Positions 1-19,597 of a DNA stretch of 64,000 nt are shown piece by piece. The stretch is from NCBI GenBank assembly GCA_037903355.1, contig JBAJFE010000062.1, positions 1,488,001 through 1,552,000 of the forward strand, in the 5' to 3' direction. How positions within the stretch are numbered: position 1 is the stretch's first letter; every line of letters begins with the position of its first letter. The notes under the pieces were generated by a model. The model searched no databases. It was given only the letters and a program-made list of their open reading frames with translations, and was not told where the DNA came from. This DNA is from Trichuris trichiura. Lineage: Eukaryota > Nematoda > Enoplea > Trichinellida > Trichuridae. The translations under genes were made by a program, and so were the position numbers.

Positions 1-5823
<5,823 letters not shown>

Positions 5824-8800
5824 TCACGAATTTTAACTTATTCGGACGGCAGTTTGCCGCTGCACTATCCAACTTATTTATCGCTTTTATAATTGTATGC
5901 GAATTCTTCTAGCCTTAACGGTTCAGATCTCTTTTTCACTCTCTCTCTCTTTTCTGCAAGTATACCCACTGCAGACGTTGCGGGCTCAGGTCCCTTTATA
6001 ACTTTTCGCAGCTTTATGCTGCTAGCCTTATGCTCGGGTTTTAATATCACTTGCAGACGTGAGCCTACAGTTTGTCGTCACTGGCTTGGAAGAGACGTCT
6101 CCTACCTTACCGGCAGTATTGTTTTTAGATTCAGATTTAAACACTTGCTTGACCGTAAGAATTCACTGTTGCGCATAAATACTTAGCTGATGCGAAATAG
6201 CTGGCTGGCCAAGCGGAACTATTATTGTTTATTAATTAAATTTTTTGCCAAAGTATACGCTGTAGATACATATGCAAGTTTAGTCTTCTTCCCGATCTGG
6301 AAACTGAGCGATCGATAGATACGAAGTTTGTTATTTTCAGCTCATTCGCGGCTAAACGCCATCGGGCGCGTAATGAATTTGTTCCCTCTTGGAAGTTCGT
6401 TGAAATATTAAACTTTCACCCGGCAACTTTGGACCAACGGCGCGTGATCAGCACTTAACGTTTCCTCTTATGCAAATAGGGTAAAGTTGGGACAGTACGA
6501 CTGAAGAGACTGCGATAATTTAAGAACATGTTGCAAGGGTAATAAACCGTTGGAGCTTCGCGCGTTACGTGCGTCTTGCGCTGTGATGGTAGCTCCTAAT
6601 GAAAAAAGCTTATTTTACAGCCTAATGGGGAAGTCCATACTTTCAGTGGCAGAAAATGAGTTGATGTTCCCTGAAAATTTTGAATTGTGCTGTAGAAGTT
6701 CACGGGAAGAAAAACGGACGACATCCAGTTTTGTTGCTTCACTTGTTAGCGGCAAGTATTCCTTTTATGAGATGATGTTTACATATTGAGCTCAGGGCAG
6801 TGAAGGCTAATTGTTGTACTCTGTATAGGACATCATCTGCTTGATTGATATTTTCTCTAAGATTGGCTAGCTGACACGCAATGAAATCTTAATTATCCAA
6901 CTTTACTTGCACGGGAAGTAATTTGAGTAAAGAAAAGTTCATATAAGCGTAGTTTTCTGTTCCTTTGGTTTTTCGTTTTAATTTTTGAATATTGATTATT
7001 ATTTAAAGCAACATTGCCACAGCAGAAAACCAAACCTTTTTTTTTAATTTGTTTTGGAAGTTTGTCGGGAGGCGTTTCCGCATATTTTAGCTGATAAAAT
7101 ACGGCTATTTTTTAAAGTTGACAAGCTATCCCACGTTATTAGAATGGGCTAATTGGAGGCTTGCCAAAACAACTTAATGGCTCGCCATGTAGTCACTTGA
7201 GATTGGAAAAATTATTTGTTCAACAACAACAACAACAACAATAATAATAATAATAATAGGAAAAAGATAGTAAGGTTAAATAAAACAAAAGATCAAGCAG
7301 AGCTTTCAACATCTGTGCTATCAGCGACGCTGAGGCGTAAGTTACACTTGCGACTGCTTGAAAACAGTAAGCACAAAGTTGCTATTCAGTTATTCAAAAA
7401 TTTAAATTTTTTCTTTGGTGGATTCAGATAATCAAGGTTATACTGTACTTTGCAACATGAGCTCCGTTTTTTGAGAGATATCACAGGCTTGTAACACTAT
7501 TTAAAGCAGAGTTTCTTGCGATGCGGTGATGCTCGGTTTATTGTTTTCTCCTTTCGTCCTTAGCTTTTGCAAACGGTTAATGACGTCACAACTTAGTCGT
7601 TCTGGGAATGCTTTTTAAAAAGTTTCCTATCTCAGCTGAACTTCAGTCTCCATTAAAGCGGTACGAAGTGTTTGAATAGTCTTTTCTCTAACAACTTAAG
7701 TTTCTCAGCTTTGTATGCATATTCTTTATTACGAAGCGAAAGTACGGCTTGAGCTGATCAAGTTACTTATTCCGACAGTAGTCGGATTTGAATTTTTAAA
7801 TTATGCATACTGTTTATCAGCTTTTCTCATTCCTAGAAAGACTAGCTGCTCCTTCGTTAAAAAGATCTTACCGACATGTCGTATCGTAACAAAGAGTGAC
7901 GTTAGCAGCAGTCGCTTTATTCTGACGCGCTTTGTGTCCTTAAATGAGAATTGACGGTTTATCAAGTAGAACTGGCTTAGTCTTCAGCCGTTTGCGTGTT
8001 GAAGGATACGAGTTAGGAAGGAAGAAAGCTTACGGTGATCTGACCTACTTTTTTGCGGTTTTCTCAAAATAAGAATGCCTCTACGCCTCCGATAGGACCT
8101 ACAAGTTCGCGTCGCGTTTTATACTTTACTCGGTTGCTTCTGTGTATTGTTGATTTCATCTTCATGAGCCAAAAAGTATTGATCGAAATATTTCCGCTTG
8201 CCAAAAAACCCATTCATTTAATTCTTTACAAGTTGCCCACGTGATGGGTATTTTTAAAATGGTAATTGTCTGCTTTCTAGGTATACAAGTATCGCTGCGT
8301 AGGTATCCATGGCTGGATACAGCATCGGTAGGCGTTGTTTTTAACAGTCGTTTATTGACAGGAGCTGCCGTACACTTTATCTCAATCGGTAGGTTACACA
8401 AGTCCGCAACATTGTACATGTCTCTCGATGTAGTAAAAATGTTGCCGTTATAAAATACATTTTTGCTTTGGCTACGTTTTTATTTCCAGATTAATTGTAA
8501 CATGATCTATGACCCTCTCCTCTTGTGATGTATCCGTTTGCTCCTGTCGTCTTAAGTCTCTGAACTTTGAACGATTCTGTTTTTCTTTTGCATCGAGTTC
8601 TGTCATTTCATTACGTTTCTCTTTTCACATTTAATCTATGCCTTGCGAATGTAGCTACCTTAAACAGTTCGTCTACTGATATGCCGATATTAGGACGGAT
8701 AAGGTTGGCCTATGAGCTGCCATGGCATTATGTCAATTGATGAGAGGCAAAGCCTTGCAGTTCGCTTACGTTGCTGCGAGCTGCAGGAGGAAGTTTATGG

Positions 8801-11800
8801 AAAAGAGGATTAAGCTGCTTTTTCTGCGAATTCTTCAGCTGTAAATTATCTCTTATCGCTTTTACGGTCTGAATATTGATTTATTAATAATCTTTCTAAA
8901 AAGGAGTACAGCGCGTCTCAGGTAGCGCTTTCCAGCATCGACCACGGAAACATTTGTCATAAGCTTAAAACGTCCCTCACATACAACTTACTCTTGTCAA
9001 AGCGGAGTGCAATTTTGCAAGATATTTTGACGTTAAACACTGGGATATACGATAGTTGACCGCTTGGGCAATTGTGGCATCTCTCTCTCTCTCTAATGTA
9101 GAAGAAAAAAATTATTACAACGCTAACCAAAGTAAATGTAAACGGCATGAAAGCTTCTAGCAAAAACTGTTTTCTTATCATCGATGCATCATTACAAAAA
9201 GGAGTAGCAGAACTGTTTCCACGCGTAGCGGTCCCCTCGGATAATATAGGCTAAGCAGCAAAACGTGTTCTCATTATAAGTGACTAAGCCGGAAATAAGT
9301 AAATACTTCCTAATAATTCACGCCGCATTGTTTCAGACAATTATGTTACTGCTAAATTATATTGATCCATATGAATTGAAGTCGCATTTTCTTTTTACCA
9401 ACGGCGTCAGGGTTTTTTCAGTCAAGAAGCACTGGATTGATCCATGCTACTCTAAGGAAGACAAACAATGATTCTGGTGTGATATTTTCCTCGTCCAGTG
9501 GACCTGGCAATTGTTTTTTAGTTTTTGAAACTATTCGCATCCCCTCAGACTTTGCCTTCGTTGAGAAGACCTTTTCCTATCGCCCGTTCGTGTACAATGG
9601 ATGTCAGCTTTTCGATCAACTTCAAAAAAGCAAGTTAAAGGAGTGCTGTTGACTTGTTCCGCTAGCCCATGGGTGAGGAAAGTGGGTGACACGGTGGAAC
9701 GCGTGATGACGTTCCATTTGGAGAAAGCTGGTTTCAATACGCATTAGAGTCATATTTCAAAAGTCAAGGGGCATACAAAGGTATTTGTCATTCGTTAACC
9801 ATCTTCACAAAGAGGCTGAGCAAACCATTCGATCTCTGTCAAACGTGTTGAAAAGATGTATCTTTTCAAAAATCAGGCCAATCGTATGCCATCGTACATA
9901 TTCGTTCATGTAAATGCTTGGAAGCCGGTATCAGTCGAGCTGTTTACCGCGTGACAGCCATGTATTCCATACGGCGATAGCAAAGGTGCCGTCTGAAGAT
10001 GCTACGTTAAACCTCGCATCCCACCAAGTTCATTTCCTACATAACAGCGTGAATCTAAAGAAGACGCCTTTGTGAAACCTCACGTGACGTTCTACTGAAG
10101 GTTAGGTGCTTCTTTGTTTATCTTCTTCATATGTTCTTGTAAATCCTTTTTCGGAAGGGAACTTTCAAAAGTTGTGATCAATGGCTAGTATTTCATTAAG
10201 CACAATTATTTCAAACGTGGCGCGATTATTTTATGGTGTGTACTCTTTTGCTACGAATAACCGTGAAGCATCGCTGCGTTCATCTCGACATCGATGCATC
10301 TAATAGCCAAATATGGACGAAGCTTTTTTACATTGTTTACATTTCATAAATTTTAACAAGCCGAATTGGTCGGCCATATTTCCGGCAATTCAATCGTTCA
10401 TTAGAACTAAAGGAAGCAACAATGTTGCATTTGCAAACTGGTTTCGTATGTATTAGATTTTTGTTGCTGAAGATGACTTTCGCGTTTGTCGAAAATCAGA
10501 CGTGCGATGTACCCTTGCGGTCGCAGCGGTCTTTTGGGTAGTGACGATTTTCGCTTTAAAGACTTAATATCCTCTCTGTACTCGCTCAACTGAGTATTCG
10601 AAAGTTTGATAATGGTCGTGCGTTAGAAAAGCTGCTAAGTTATCTGACGTGCTGAATGGCCGCTCGAACTTTTTGGAAGAAAGTTACGGCGAGCGTGCGC
10701 AATCATTTCGACGGTTTTATTTGATTCTCTTTGGCGTGCTTTGAAGTAGGTCTAAGTGTTTTACAACTTTATTCCATTTTGCGTCTTCAAATGATGAGCT
10801 GACCGACGTTTTCTTAGTCAGCCAAATGACGGCAGAAGTCGTTAAGAGACAATCCCAACCACTGGATATTGCTTCCTTGCTGTAATTGCAGTAGCCACAC
10901 GGAGCGACGGGTTTTTCTTTTGAAACGCAGCTTAAACGTTTAATTGGTACAACGTTGTCTCGTCAGTGGGAACTTCGAGACGGGAAAGGGACATTTTTCA
11001 ACATTTCTCTCTCCTTTCTCGAACGTCGACTGTCCCTCCAAACTGAGGCATTAACATAAGCCGTAAACAAGTTCTCAAACTTTGCTCTCCTATTTTTGAA
11101 TATTTATAATATCCGTTTCGGTTTGCAACGTCAGCACGTCATGGTTAGATTGAACTTAATTAATTCATGCTTTCAACAATTCACGCGTGATCACATGATG
11201 AGTGTTTTAGCTCTTGCGAATCAATCAGTCGTAGTCCGTGGAACATCGATCTTTAAATTTCTATGATGCAATTGCTAGTTGTTGAAATATTAAAGGCTCG
11301 ATTTCGTAATAGTTGAGCGCATTTCTTTGTAGCTTTGTGCGTCTCAAGCGCTGAAGACAAGGCGCGCTAGATGTTAGAAGGTAAGCCAGTAAAATTTGAA
11401 TGCAATTTTAGCGCCGTAATTTATTTTTGATAACGTCGAGCACCATTGTAAAATATATGCATACACGGTAAACTATTTGATATCACGTTTTCCCATGAGG
11501 CGATTACGGTCTGTTGGGTGCCCCAAATTTTGACCTAATATATAAATTGGGTCCAATTTTGTCTTTACTCTATTCGCTATTCTTCCTGATAATCTTTTAA
11601 CCATAATGCTCTCGTCAGCGAGTCTGCTCCCCCCGTAAATCTTATTTTAAACATATTTTTAAGTTTTCTAGAATCTACGCGCAAATAAGCTTAATCGTTC
11701 TCTATTGAGGATTGGGCTAGTAAGGTCCAAAACGTCGTCAGCAGCGTTAAAACTTCTTGACAACAAGTTGGTCGCCTTTGGATGGTTCCTTGTACCTGCA

Positions 11801-13428
11801 CGCTTTTTACTGTATGGCAAATACTTGCTTTACCGCCATGTAATTGATCCGTATTCTGTAAGATAATTTCTTGGCACTTTTCATGGCCAAAAAGCAATTT
11901 TTTAGAATAACAAATGGCGCTTGATAATAACGCGAGAACTTACCGGCAAAAAGCTAATAGTCTTTGACAACTGAATGTGTGATTTTTAAAAGATTTGAGA
12001 TGAAACTTCCGCAAGAACTGTGAGCCATTGTTTTGTTTCCTGACATTACATCAGTTTTTAGGTTAATTGGAAGTAAGCGTTCGTCTTTCAGTCGTTTTTG
12101 TTTCTGTTGAAATATTTATCTCAGCCCAACGCTACGCAAGCTTCTTATCAGCCCTTGACGCTGGTATTGATTAGGGGTCGAATTGCCGCCTTTGCGGAAA
12201 CAAACAGCTCTTTTGCAATTATTCAGGCGAAAGCAGAGGAATGCAAAGGCGGTGCTGTCTCCTCGAGTTTTTCATATGTAAATACGTTTAGTTCAACAAT
12301 ACCTTGCAGTTTTTACTGCAGACAGGTAACATTTCAATGTCTGTTTCGTTCACGCACTGCTTATCATTTAAACTTGTCAGCCAACCATGGCTGACAAAGA
12401 CTTAAATATAGCAGCGGCTTTTGGGAATACCGCTCTTCTTTTTCATGCGGCTTCTTTGCCTTAATTTTCCAGCTAACTTATTAACATAGGCGAAGGTATA
12501 GCTGAATCTTAAAGCTTCCCCTAACTAGAGTTCGTGCCTTCATATGCAACATATTTTTAGATCTTCTACTACAAAGCCTTATTTTGTTTGCGCGTTTGAT
12601 CCTGATGGCTGACCACCCTTCATTCTGAAATAGAACATGTCCTGCACATTAAGATTTCGACTTTATGACGCGGTAACCTTAATCAAGAAAGCTTTGTAAA
12701 ATGTCAGCTGCGTCGAACTCATATGCTCAACTTGTTAATAAATCCCTTAACAACTCTTCTTGGCCAAAGCAAAACTTGTTTTCCAATCGCAGCTAAATGC
12801 GCAACTAAACTTGCCTTTGAAATGGTCCCTTTTCTATACGGTCTGTGTTTGTTCGAGAAACGCTCCTTTAGTATAGAAAGGCAACCAATGTTCCTTTTTC
12901 GAATGAATGTGCGCTAACGGATGCTTCGGTCGTTCGCATTCTTGTACAACAACGTTTGTAATTTATTATGTTCAAGTTTTTATGATGTTTAACGATGCTA
13001 GAGTACAGACTGCTGTATTCGCGGGACATTTCACTGTCCCGCGGCAAATGTTTTCACTTCTTTTTTATTTCATGTTGAGTAGAAGTTCTCTGCAACGTTT
13101 CATAAAGGCGGTGAAGGTTGTTAAGCACAGGTGGATTAACAACTTAAAGAATACTTGCCCTTCCGCGTTACCCACAAACGGTTAAAGTTGCCTGTTTGCT
13201 TTTCAAAGGATAGTGCAAATAGCAGTCGCTCATAAGACATTGCATGCGTTATTTTAATCAGGCAAAAGCTGGAAAAGTGCGTGATTCAGAATATGAGAGC
13301 TGCCGCCCATAAAACTACTAATATCAGTGGAATTGTGAACTTCGTTATGCAAGTCGTGGAGGCTTGGCTACCCGGTGGCTATTTGCCTTTTTTGCTTTTA
13401 TTTCTTATTTATTCATTTTGTTAAGCAC
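5824..13428. other. Gene-poor intergenic stretch (left part)
   Basis: Open frames here are short, low in recognisable motifs and often in T-rich sequence. I found no protein family, tRNA or rRNA. It contains CT-rich tracts near 5937 and 9080, the AAC/AAT microsatellite at 7220-7258 and a small perfect hairpin at 13021-13042 (8-bp stem on GCGGGACA, 6-base loop). It may hold non-coding exons or regulatory DNA, but nothing in the sequence shows this. Confidence 0.5.
7220..7258. repeat. AAC/AAT trinucleotide microsatellite
   Basis: About six AAC units pass directly into about six AAT units. The compound structure suggests a point change (C to T) that then spread by slippage. The poly-Asn frame through it is a by-product, not a gene. 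Confidence 0.9.
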
Positions 13429-13618
13429 AAGTGACACAGTTTTCATGATGAAGAAATTTATTACGGATATGTCCCGTTTGTTTTCTATATAAAGAGGCTC
13501 CGGAGCTTTCGGGTCATTCGAGACCCATCATCAGCGGTCTTAAGTGTAAATATTTCTTCATCATGAAAACATATTGTCCCGTACCAAGAAACCACGTTTT
13601 CAAAAGTGACACAGTTTT
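13429..13618 (+). mobile_element. Small ribozyme-bearing insertion, copy A (Penelope-like pLTR remnant?)
   Basis: A 160-bp insert (13444-13603) is flanked by a perfect 15-bp direct repeat, AAGTGACACAGTTTT, at 13429-13443 and 13604-13618, which looks like a target-site duplication. Inside, a 19-bp perfect inverted repeat (13439-13457 with 13552-13570) separates a minus-strand block carrying a hammerhead-like core from a plus-strand tail at about 13561-13603. That tail (GTCCCGTACCAAGAAACCAC) is shared with copy B at 22621-22661 and, inverted, with copy C near 44805-44840. Short inverted pseudo-LTR fragments with variable target duplications are known for Penelope-like elements, and hammerhead motifs are reported in them. 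No coding sequence is present, so the family assignment is inference. Confidence 0.65.
13495..13540 (-). ncRNA. Hammerhead ribozyme-like motif (copy A)
   Basis: On the minus strand the order is CTGATGA (complement of 13528-13534), a 5-bp stem II GGGTC/GACCC (complement of 13522-13526 and 13511-13515), GAAA (complement of 13507-13510), then a stem III candidate AGCTCCGGAGCC. C3-U4-G5-A-N-G8-A9 and G12-A13-A14 are the invariant hammerhead core bases. The closing A15.1-U16.1 pair appears lost in this copy (A opposite C). A stem I pairing is not evident, so cleavage activity is doubtful. Confidence 0.55.
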
Positions 13619-16600
13619 TGTTATTAATAAATTGATGTGCAGATTAGCATGCATTGTTATTCTGTTCTTTCTGAAGATACACTGCATGTTCCACCTGCGC
13701 CCTATCTGTTTAGCTTTTCCTATCTTCATTAGCACACTAACCGCAGGCGCTGCGAAAAGATAAGCCAAGAATTGAAATGCATTTCGAAGAAAGGCAGCAA
13801 AGTCAGACCTACTTTCGACGTGGTTTTTGCAAACACGTTGGATGTACAAACATCTGCAAGATTTGCCGACGCCTTTCGCGTTAGTCAATTTCTTTCTTTC
13901 GTTATTCCGTGCCGAAGGTGTCGTTTGATTATGTGATGCGCAGCGTTAAATATAATTAACTTCGCAGCAGCGATTCAGTTGCACAGCGTTAGTCTTGTTG
14001 GACGATAGAAAAATTTCTCATGCTCATCGCATTGTGTAGCATTTAAAGGTTGCTTTGAGATAAGCAATTTCGAGCACCAATTGACAAGACCTAATTGCTT
14101 ACCTACGTCGAATTTGGTAATGCGTACGTACCTTGAAATAACAGCACGGCTGAAAAAGGATTCTTAGTCAGTTCATTTTGTGCATTGCATTTCGGCTACT
14201 CTATTCGTCTGGTAGCCCTCTTGAAACGTGCTAGCGTGATTTTGACAATTTAGTTGCCTTTGTCTTGCTCCGTTTAAATTTACTAATTGAAGGCAATGTT
14301 TCGGTTCTGCTTTTTTGCTCTCTTTCAGCCGCCATGACGCTTCCGCCGGCGTGCTCAGCGGCCTCTTTCAACAAGCGGGAACTGCTAAACGGCCTTTGCG
14401 CGTTTTCTGTTGCACCAACGCCCAAAACCATGCATTTCGCACGGCTGAGCATGCTTGCAGTTTGGTTGGTCAGCCTGCTTGATTTGAAAAAGAAATTCAA
14501 GGTGGCATTTCAGCTTTTTCCAAAAATGGGCCCACGTTAGCAGTTTGCTCGGGCACGAATGTCATTATACTGTGAACATACGTCATTTGCGTGATATTTC
14601 AGCGATGTTTAATCTAATACGTCCCACAGGATGACACTTTGCAGCAGCGACTGCGTTAATTTTTTTAATGGAGAACAAAAGGCAGTATTATCATGTGTAG
14701 TTTGATAGGCAGCGAATAATGCAAACAATGCAAATACGATCAAGCGGCTGCTCTTCGTACGAAGTGACGAGCTAGAAAAACGTGACAACCCGAAACCGAA
14801 AACCGACGGGTCATTTTTATTAGCACTGTGGTTCATTGCGTCGCGGCACTGTTTTGGGATGTCATTTATATTCGCGGTTAGAAATGGTGAGCGGATTTTA
14901 AAGAAGGGGAAACCTTTAGTCATCCAGAAAAAAGTAGCATACACTCACTTTTGTCGTTCTTGTCGATCTGTTGTTCATATGTGGTCTTTTCTCCATTTTT
15001 TCTTGAGCAGCAATATATTTTAACAGCGGATACGCAGTGGACTTAACATGAAGTAGCGTAGAAGAATTACCTGAGCACAATAGTCAGTTGTCCATCCCAG
15101 TAAGGGATATATCGACTGTTTGGAAGCACTTGGTCAGAAAGTCACAATTAAGGAGCACATGGTTGGATATATTTTCTCTACAACATATGCTACCGATGGT
15201 GAACTAGTGGGCAGAATCATTGGGGGCAATGACTTTCAACGCCGTTGCGCATGGGTGTCACTTCTCTCTGCATACGATACATGTAGGTGTACTAAGCTTT
15301 GTGACGTCATTTTGTGCATTTTCAGCAAGCGTCATGGCTTTTAATGCTGATGAGATAGTCGCTTATGATCATTTGTTTTATCTTGGCTTTCTTGCCGGTA
15401 GCAACGAGAGCATTTACGAGCTACAGTTCCACACCGTTAGGCAGTTAACTGAACTCTTCCAAAACTCGTATGTGCTTTGGTTTTTTTATTATATCAACTT
15501 ATTGTATGTCCATTTTTCATTTGTTATTTCGACTTAGTACCAATCTTCAGCTGACAGTTTTAAAACTTTTACATTTGCCGAAAGCTGGTTTACTTCTTTG
15601 TGGGATAATTCTCTACTAACACCGTGTCTTCAGCGCAGAAGTCCTACTTTAAACTCTGGAGTACAAAGTTTAAACGGAAGATTTCAAAGTGAAATCATAG
15701 TGACCAGGTGCTAAAAGTTTAAGTGACTATTTTAAGGTCTAAATTTTAAACTTCAAACGAAGGAGTGTAAAATGAAAACATAATGCTGAGGTTATAAGAA
15801 TTTCAAGTGGCTAGATTGGTGTCCTAAAGAATGGCGGGAAGCCATTGCGCTGAAGTCACGGTGTCAGTAGCGACTGTCCTAGGATAACTTTTACTTTAGT
15901 TGATCTCTCTATTTTTTATCCAACTGCTAAATCTCCCTCAGCAAAAACTGTTCTTTTTGTTTTTCTCAATTTAATCTTTTTTGTACGTAGGATGAACTAT
16001 AACGATCTCTTTTACAATATACAAAACGCTGTACAGCGACTTTTGGTCTATTTTTAATGCGAGGTATTTCATAAGTGTTTTTGTTTGCACTGCGCAGTCT
16101 AGCTGAGCTGGCTTTATTCTTCGTGATTTTCCGCACCGGCGCTGCGTTTTTTGAAAACACTGACATGAGCGGTCAACTCATTTTGGAAGAGAGATATAAA
16201 CTTTGCAGGTACTTGTCAAAGCTCACATTTTTAATCACGCGACGCCCAGCGTGTAAGCGTTGGTGGCGCGTTTTTGAGCTTTATAATTTTTTTGTTTGCG
16301 CTGCATAGCTTGAATTCTTGATTTTCGACGTTCAAAACGCCTTAGTTGGCTTGAGATGGAGCTTACTGATAAGCGTTTTACAGCGAGATCATTCTGTTTA
16401 GGTTATCAGCAAGCGAAGATAGTTCTTCTGAAGGAGAAGACATCGTGCGAGCAACTGCCGCCTTGTTTTAACAAGATATTTCTTCGTTGCGCAAGTTAAG
16501 GTAATACGTTTTCGCAGGAACGCGTACGCATTAGCATTTTATGGTCTCCGACTACTTTTTCTAAAGCCAATCTTGTTTCATAGCAAGGGAGTCGTTAAGT

Positions 16601-19597
16601 TTCATCTTCTGTTTAGCTGAGCTGCTTTGCATCTATTTTCGCATGATACTTTCAGATCTATCTTTTTTATCTTTGACAGGATACTTCCGTCGTAGTTTTT
16701 GCACGGAAGAGTGCTGTGCCGTTGGATGTATATTGCTGCCGGTAAGGCGATGTTTCCTGCGCTTCTTTTGAAACATCGCAAGCATCACGATGAATGTTCA
16801 ACTTTCCAGTGTTCCGCACACACACCTATTATACGCTTCTTGTATACATTTATTCATCGACTCTCTGAAAATTAGAAACGGTCATTTGCATTAGCGAATA
16901 CTTTTGCAAGAGGCCAGCTGGAAGCTTTTGAGCGCGTAGTTAAAATGTAAATGCTTTATACAAGTTATGCACTCGCCTAATGACCATTAACAGTAGTATA
17001 TTTTTAACTGGTTGCGTCCTTGTTCTGATAAACGCTTTTGTAACAAATAGACTTTCACCTTTGGCTACTAACTATGGAGCACTTTCTTTTGCCAGTGAGA
17101 TCGTTGAACATTTCGCAGACGTAGGCGTAACATTACTAAACCGCTTGTCTAACTGTTAGTAGACTTTTAATGCTTTTATTTCGCGTATTGCCGACGTCAT
17201 TCAGTGGGACAAAGTCGCTTTGAAGCATTACGTACCAGACTCAAAGAGCTGTCTGTTCAATGATTGATTAATTCTTTAAGAACTGTTTAAACAATTCGCT
17301 TAGTCGCTGATGCAATCTTTTGTTTAAATGTCATTTAGCCAACTTTGCTTAGGCCAGCTAAACTACCATGCATTCTGCTCCTTAAAATTTCTTTGCCCAG
17401 TGGAATTAAGCACATTTAAGCGACTTCCTTACAGGGCGCCTACGAGTTTTTGGTTTAGCTGCGAGCTTCAACATTTCTTCAAAAATTACACACATTTTAT
17501 TGAATTAGAAAGCGTGACTGTGTCCTGCGTTGTTTTTGTTGCAGTCTTTTTCGTTCATTCGTGTCAGCTACTGAAAATGAACTAAAGTCCTCTCTCCTTA
17601 ATAATCAGTATGGTATGCTCAATTTCACGAATATTGAAAACTGTCCACATTATACAGGTGCGAATCATGTATGATATGCTCAGTGAACAATATTTTTTGC
17701 AAATGGGCAACAAAAAACGAGGATGTCAGCCGGGAGAGTCGATACGTAACTCTCATCCTTAACGAATTATTCGTTGTCAAGCAATTGAAATATTTTTGAG
17801 TTTATGTTTCCCGCAGTTTGCACTTATCATTTTCACCTGACAGGTTGCTGAAATCACTTAGAAAAAACTAGCTATCTTCCCCTCTGTCAAAGCTTTAGCG
17901 CTTCGGCAAGTTTTGCCTATGTTGAAAAAAGAGTAATGCGGTTGGAGACTAAACGAAGTTTCGTTTTGACCTGCTCCGTCATGTCAAACTCTTACGCACG
18001 TGAACAATTCTTCAGCGTGGCTATTCGCCTGGCTAGATCTATCCGGGATGCGCTTGAAACATTTGCTCTCATTTGATCACTGTCCATTTTTGCAGCAAGT
18101 GCCGGTGTGGCGAGATTATGAACCCAATTACTAGTTAGTCTTTGGTGATCGAGCGAACTAAATCGATCAATGGCTTCCCGCCGTTAGATCACTTTTTTGG
18201 GAGCACATCAATGTTAATGCCCGTCTTGCTTTTAGCATAGGATGCATTTGAAAATGATTTATTTCTTTTTCCTTATTGGGTCGAACGTCGAGTCGCGGAG
18301 AGGAATTAGAATTGCAACTTCACTTCCGCCAGGTGTGTGGCAGTACTACTGACGTAATCGTTTTTCAATTTTTAAATCTCCATTTGTTAGCTGTCTCTCA
18401 ATGTATTGTAATTTCACTTACTAATGTTTCTCTGCATTTTAGGCAATGCCCTAATCCATTTTGTTGAAACATAGCGTCCCATTAGCAGACTTGCCTATTG
18501 TGTTCCGAAATTTAAGTTTTTCCGTTTCCTATTCAATTTTGTGACATCTAAGGTCGTAGGCGGTTTCAATACATCGTCTGTGCAGGCGGCACTGTTCGTT
18601 GAGCTAACAACCGGATAAGCTTCCTGTAAGCTTCAACGGTTTTTTGTTTTCTTGTCTGCTAGCAATATAAGAGTTCTGTCTCGCTGAAACTTCAATAGAA
18701 CTCTTCTTTTCCTTTGTATTATCAATCGCAGTTTGTTTCACTGCACTCGCTGCGACCTGTTGTATTATAGCCATGCCGTAGGTTGCTTAATCTTTAAAAC
18801 GTTCATAAGTTTTGGAAAGCCAGTCGTCTTTACGTTCTCTTTTTTTGAGCAGCACGCTGCGGAGACGACAGTGCAGTATGAGGAGTTTGTGCCACTGTTT
18901 TCTGAAGAAATGTTAACAGCCTTTACTTAGCATTAAGAAACTGCAAGTGAACGTTTGAAAAATTATTAACGACTTTTTACGTTCGTTTTGTTAATAACAT
19001 TAACTACTCAGAGGCCTGCGATGGTGCTCTTTTAAGTTAGCAAGAACTCATAACCATTTATGGCTTTAAGTTGGTTGAACCTACCAGTTTCCATTCCATC
19101 AAAACTCAGCACAGTTCTAAAGTTCGAAGGATCTCGTAAGAGTTCTTTATAAATGGACATCTGGCTGGGACTTTTCCTTAAGGCGGACGCCATTATTTCT
19201 ATGCAGTCTTATAGTTTAGCAGCTGTCGCCATGTAGCCTCCTCCATTTAGGATTCAAAAAATGGAAACCTTACTGAATACTGCTCTTGATTAACCAGCTG
19301 CTTCACGAAATCTTTATTTTAAAAAATAAAGTCTTTTCACGCATTATATATCCTTCGGTTAGAGAAAGCTTCTGTTTCCTGATTTACCAAAACTTTCTTA
19401 TTTAAATTAATGAAGGGAAAACTAATCGTGCAGAATTTCTGCTCATCAGAAGCTGATGTTATCAATATTATATCCTCTGCTTTGTCCATTTGGCTATGCC
19501 TTTAACGCGCGAGACAGTTGCGGAAGAACGAATAGGCTTTTTAGAGTTTTACTATTCTATCTTTTTCTTAATCTTTTTGCTACCATTTAGGCCCGAA
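13619..19597. other. Gene-poor intergenic stretch (right part)
   Basis: No confident gene was found. Weak signal only: around 15120-15540 on the plus strand a frame reads GRIIGGNDF followed by AWVSLLS, reminiscent of the start of a trypsin-fold serine protease, but neither the His nor the Ser active-site block follows. The rest is AT-rich sequence with short T-rich open frames. Promoter elements of the transporter gene at 19598 presumably lie at the right end but are not recognisable. Confidence 0.45.

Noticed and set aside
7216..7431. Poly-Asn protein frame
   Set aside because: Product of the AAC/AAT microsatellite; no conserved flanks.
14231..14944. Overlapping open frames on both strands near 14.2-14.9 kb
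   Set aside because: No domain, signal peptide or splice structure, and no similarity I can recognise.
15345..15375. CTGATGAGATAGTC as a hammerhead core
   Set aside because: Stem II cannot close and no GAAA follows.
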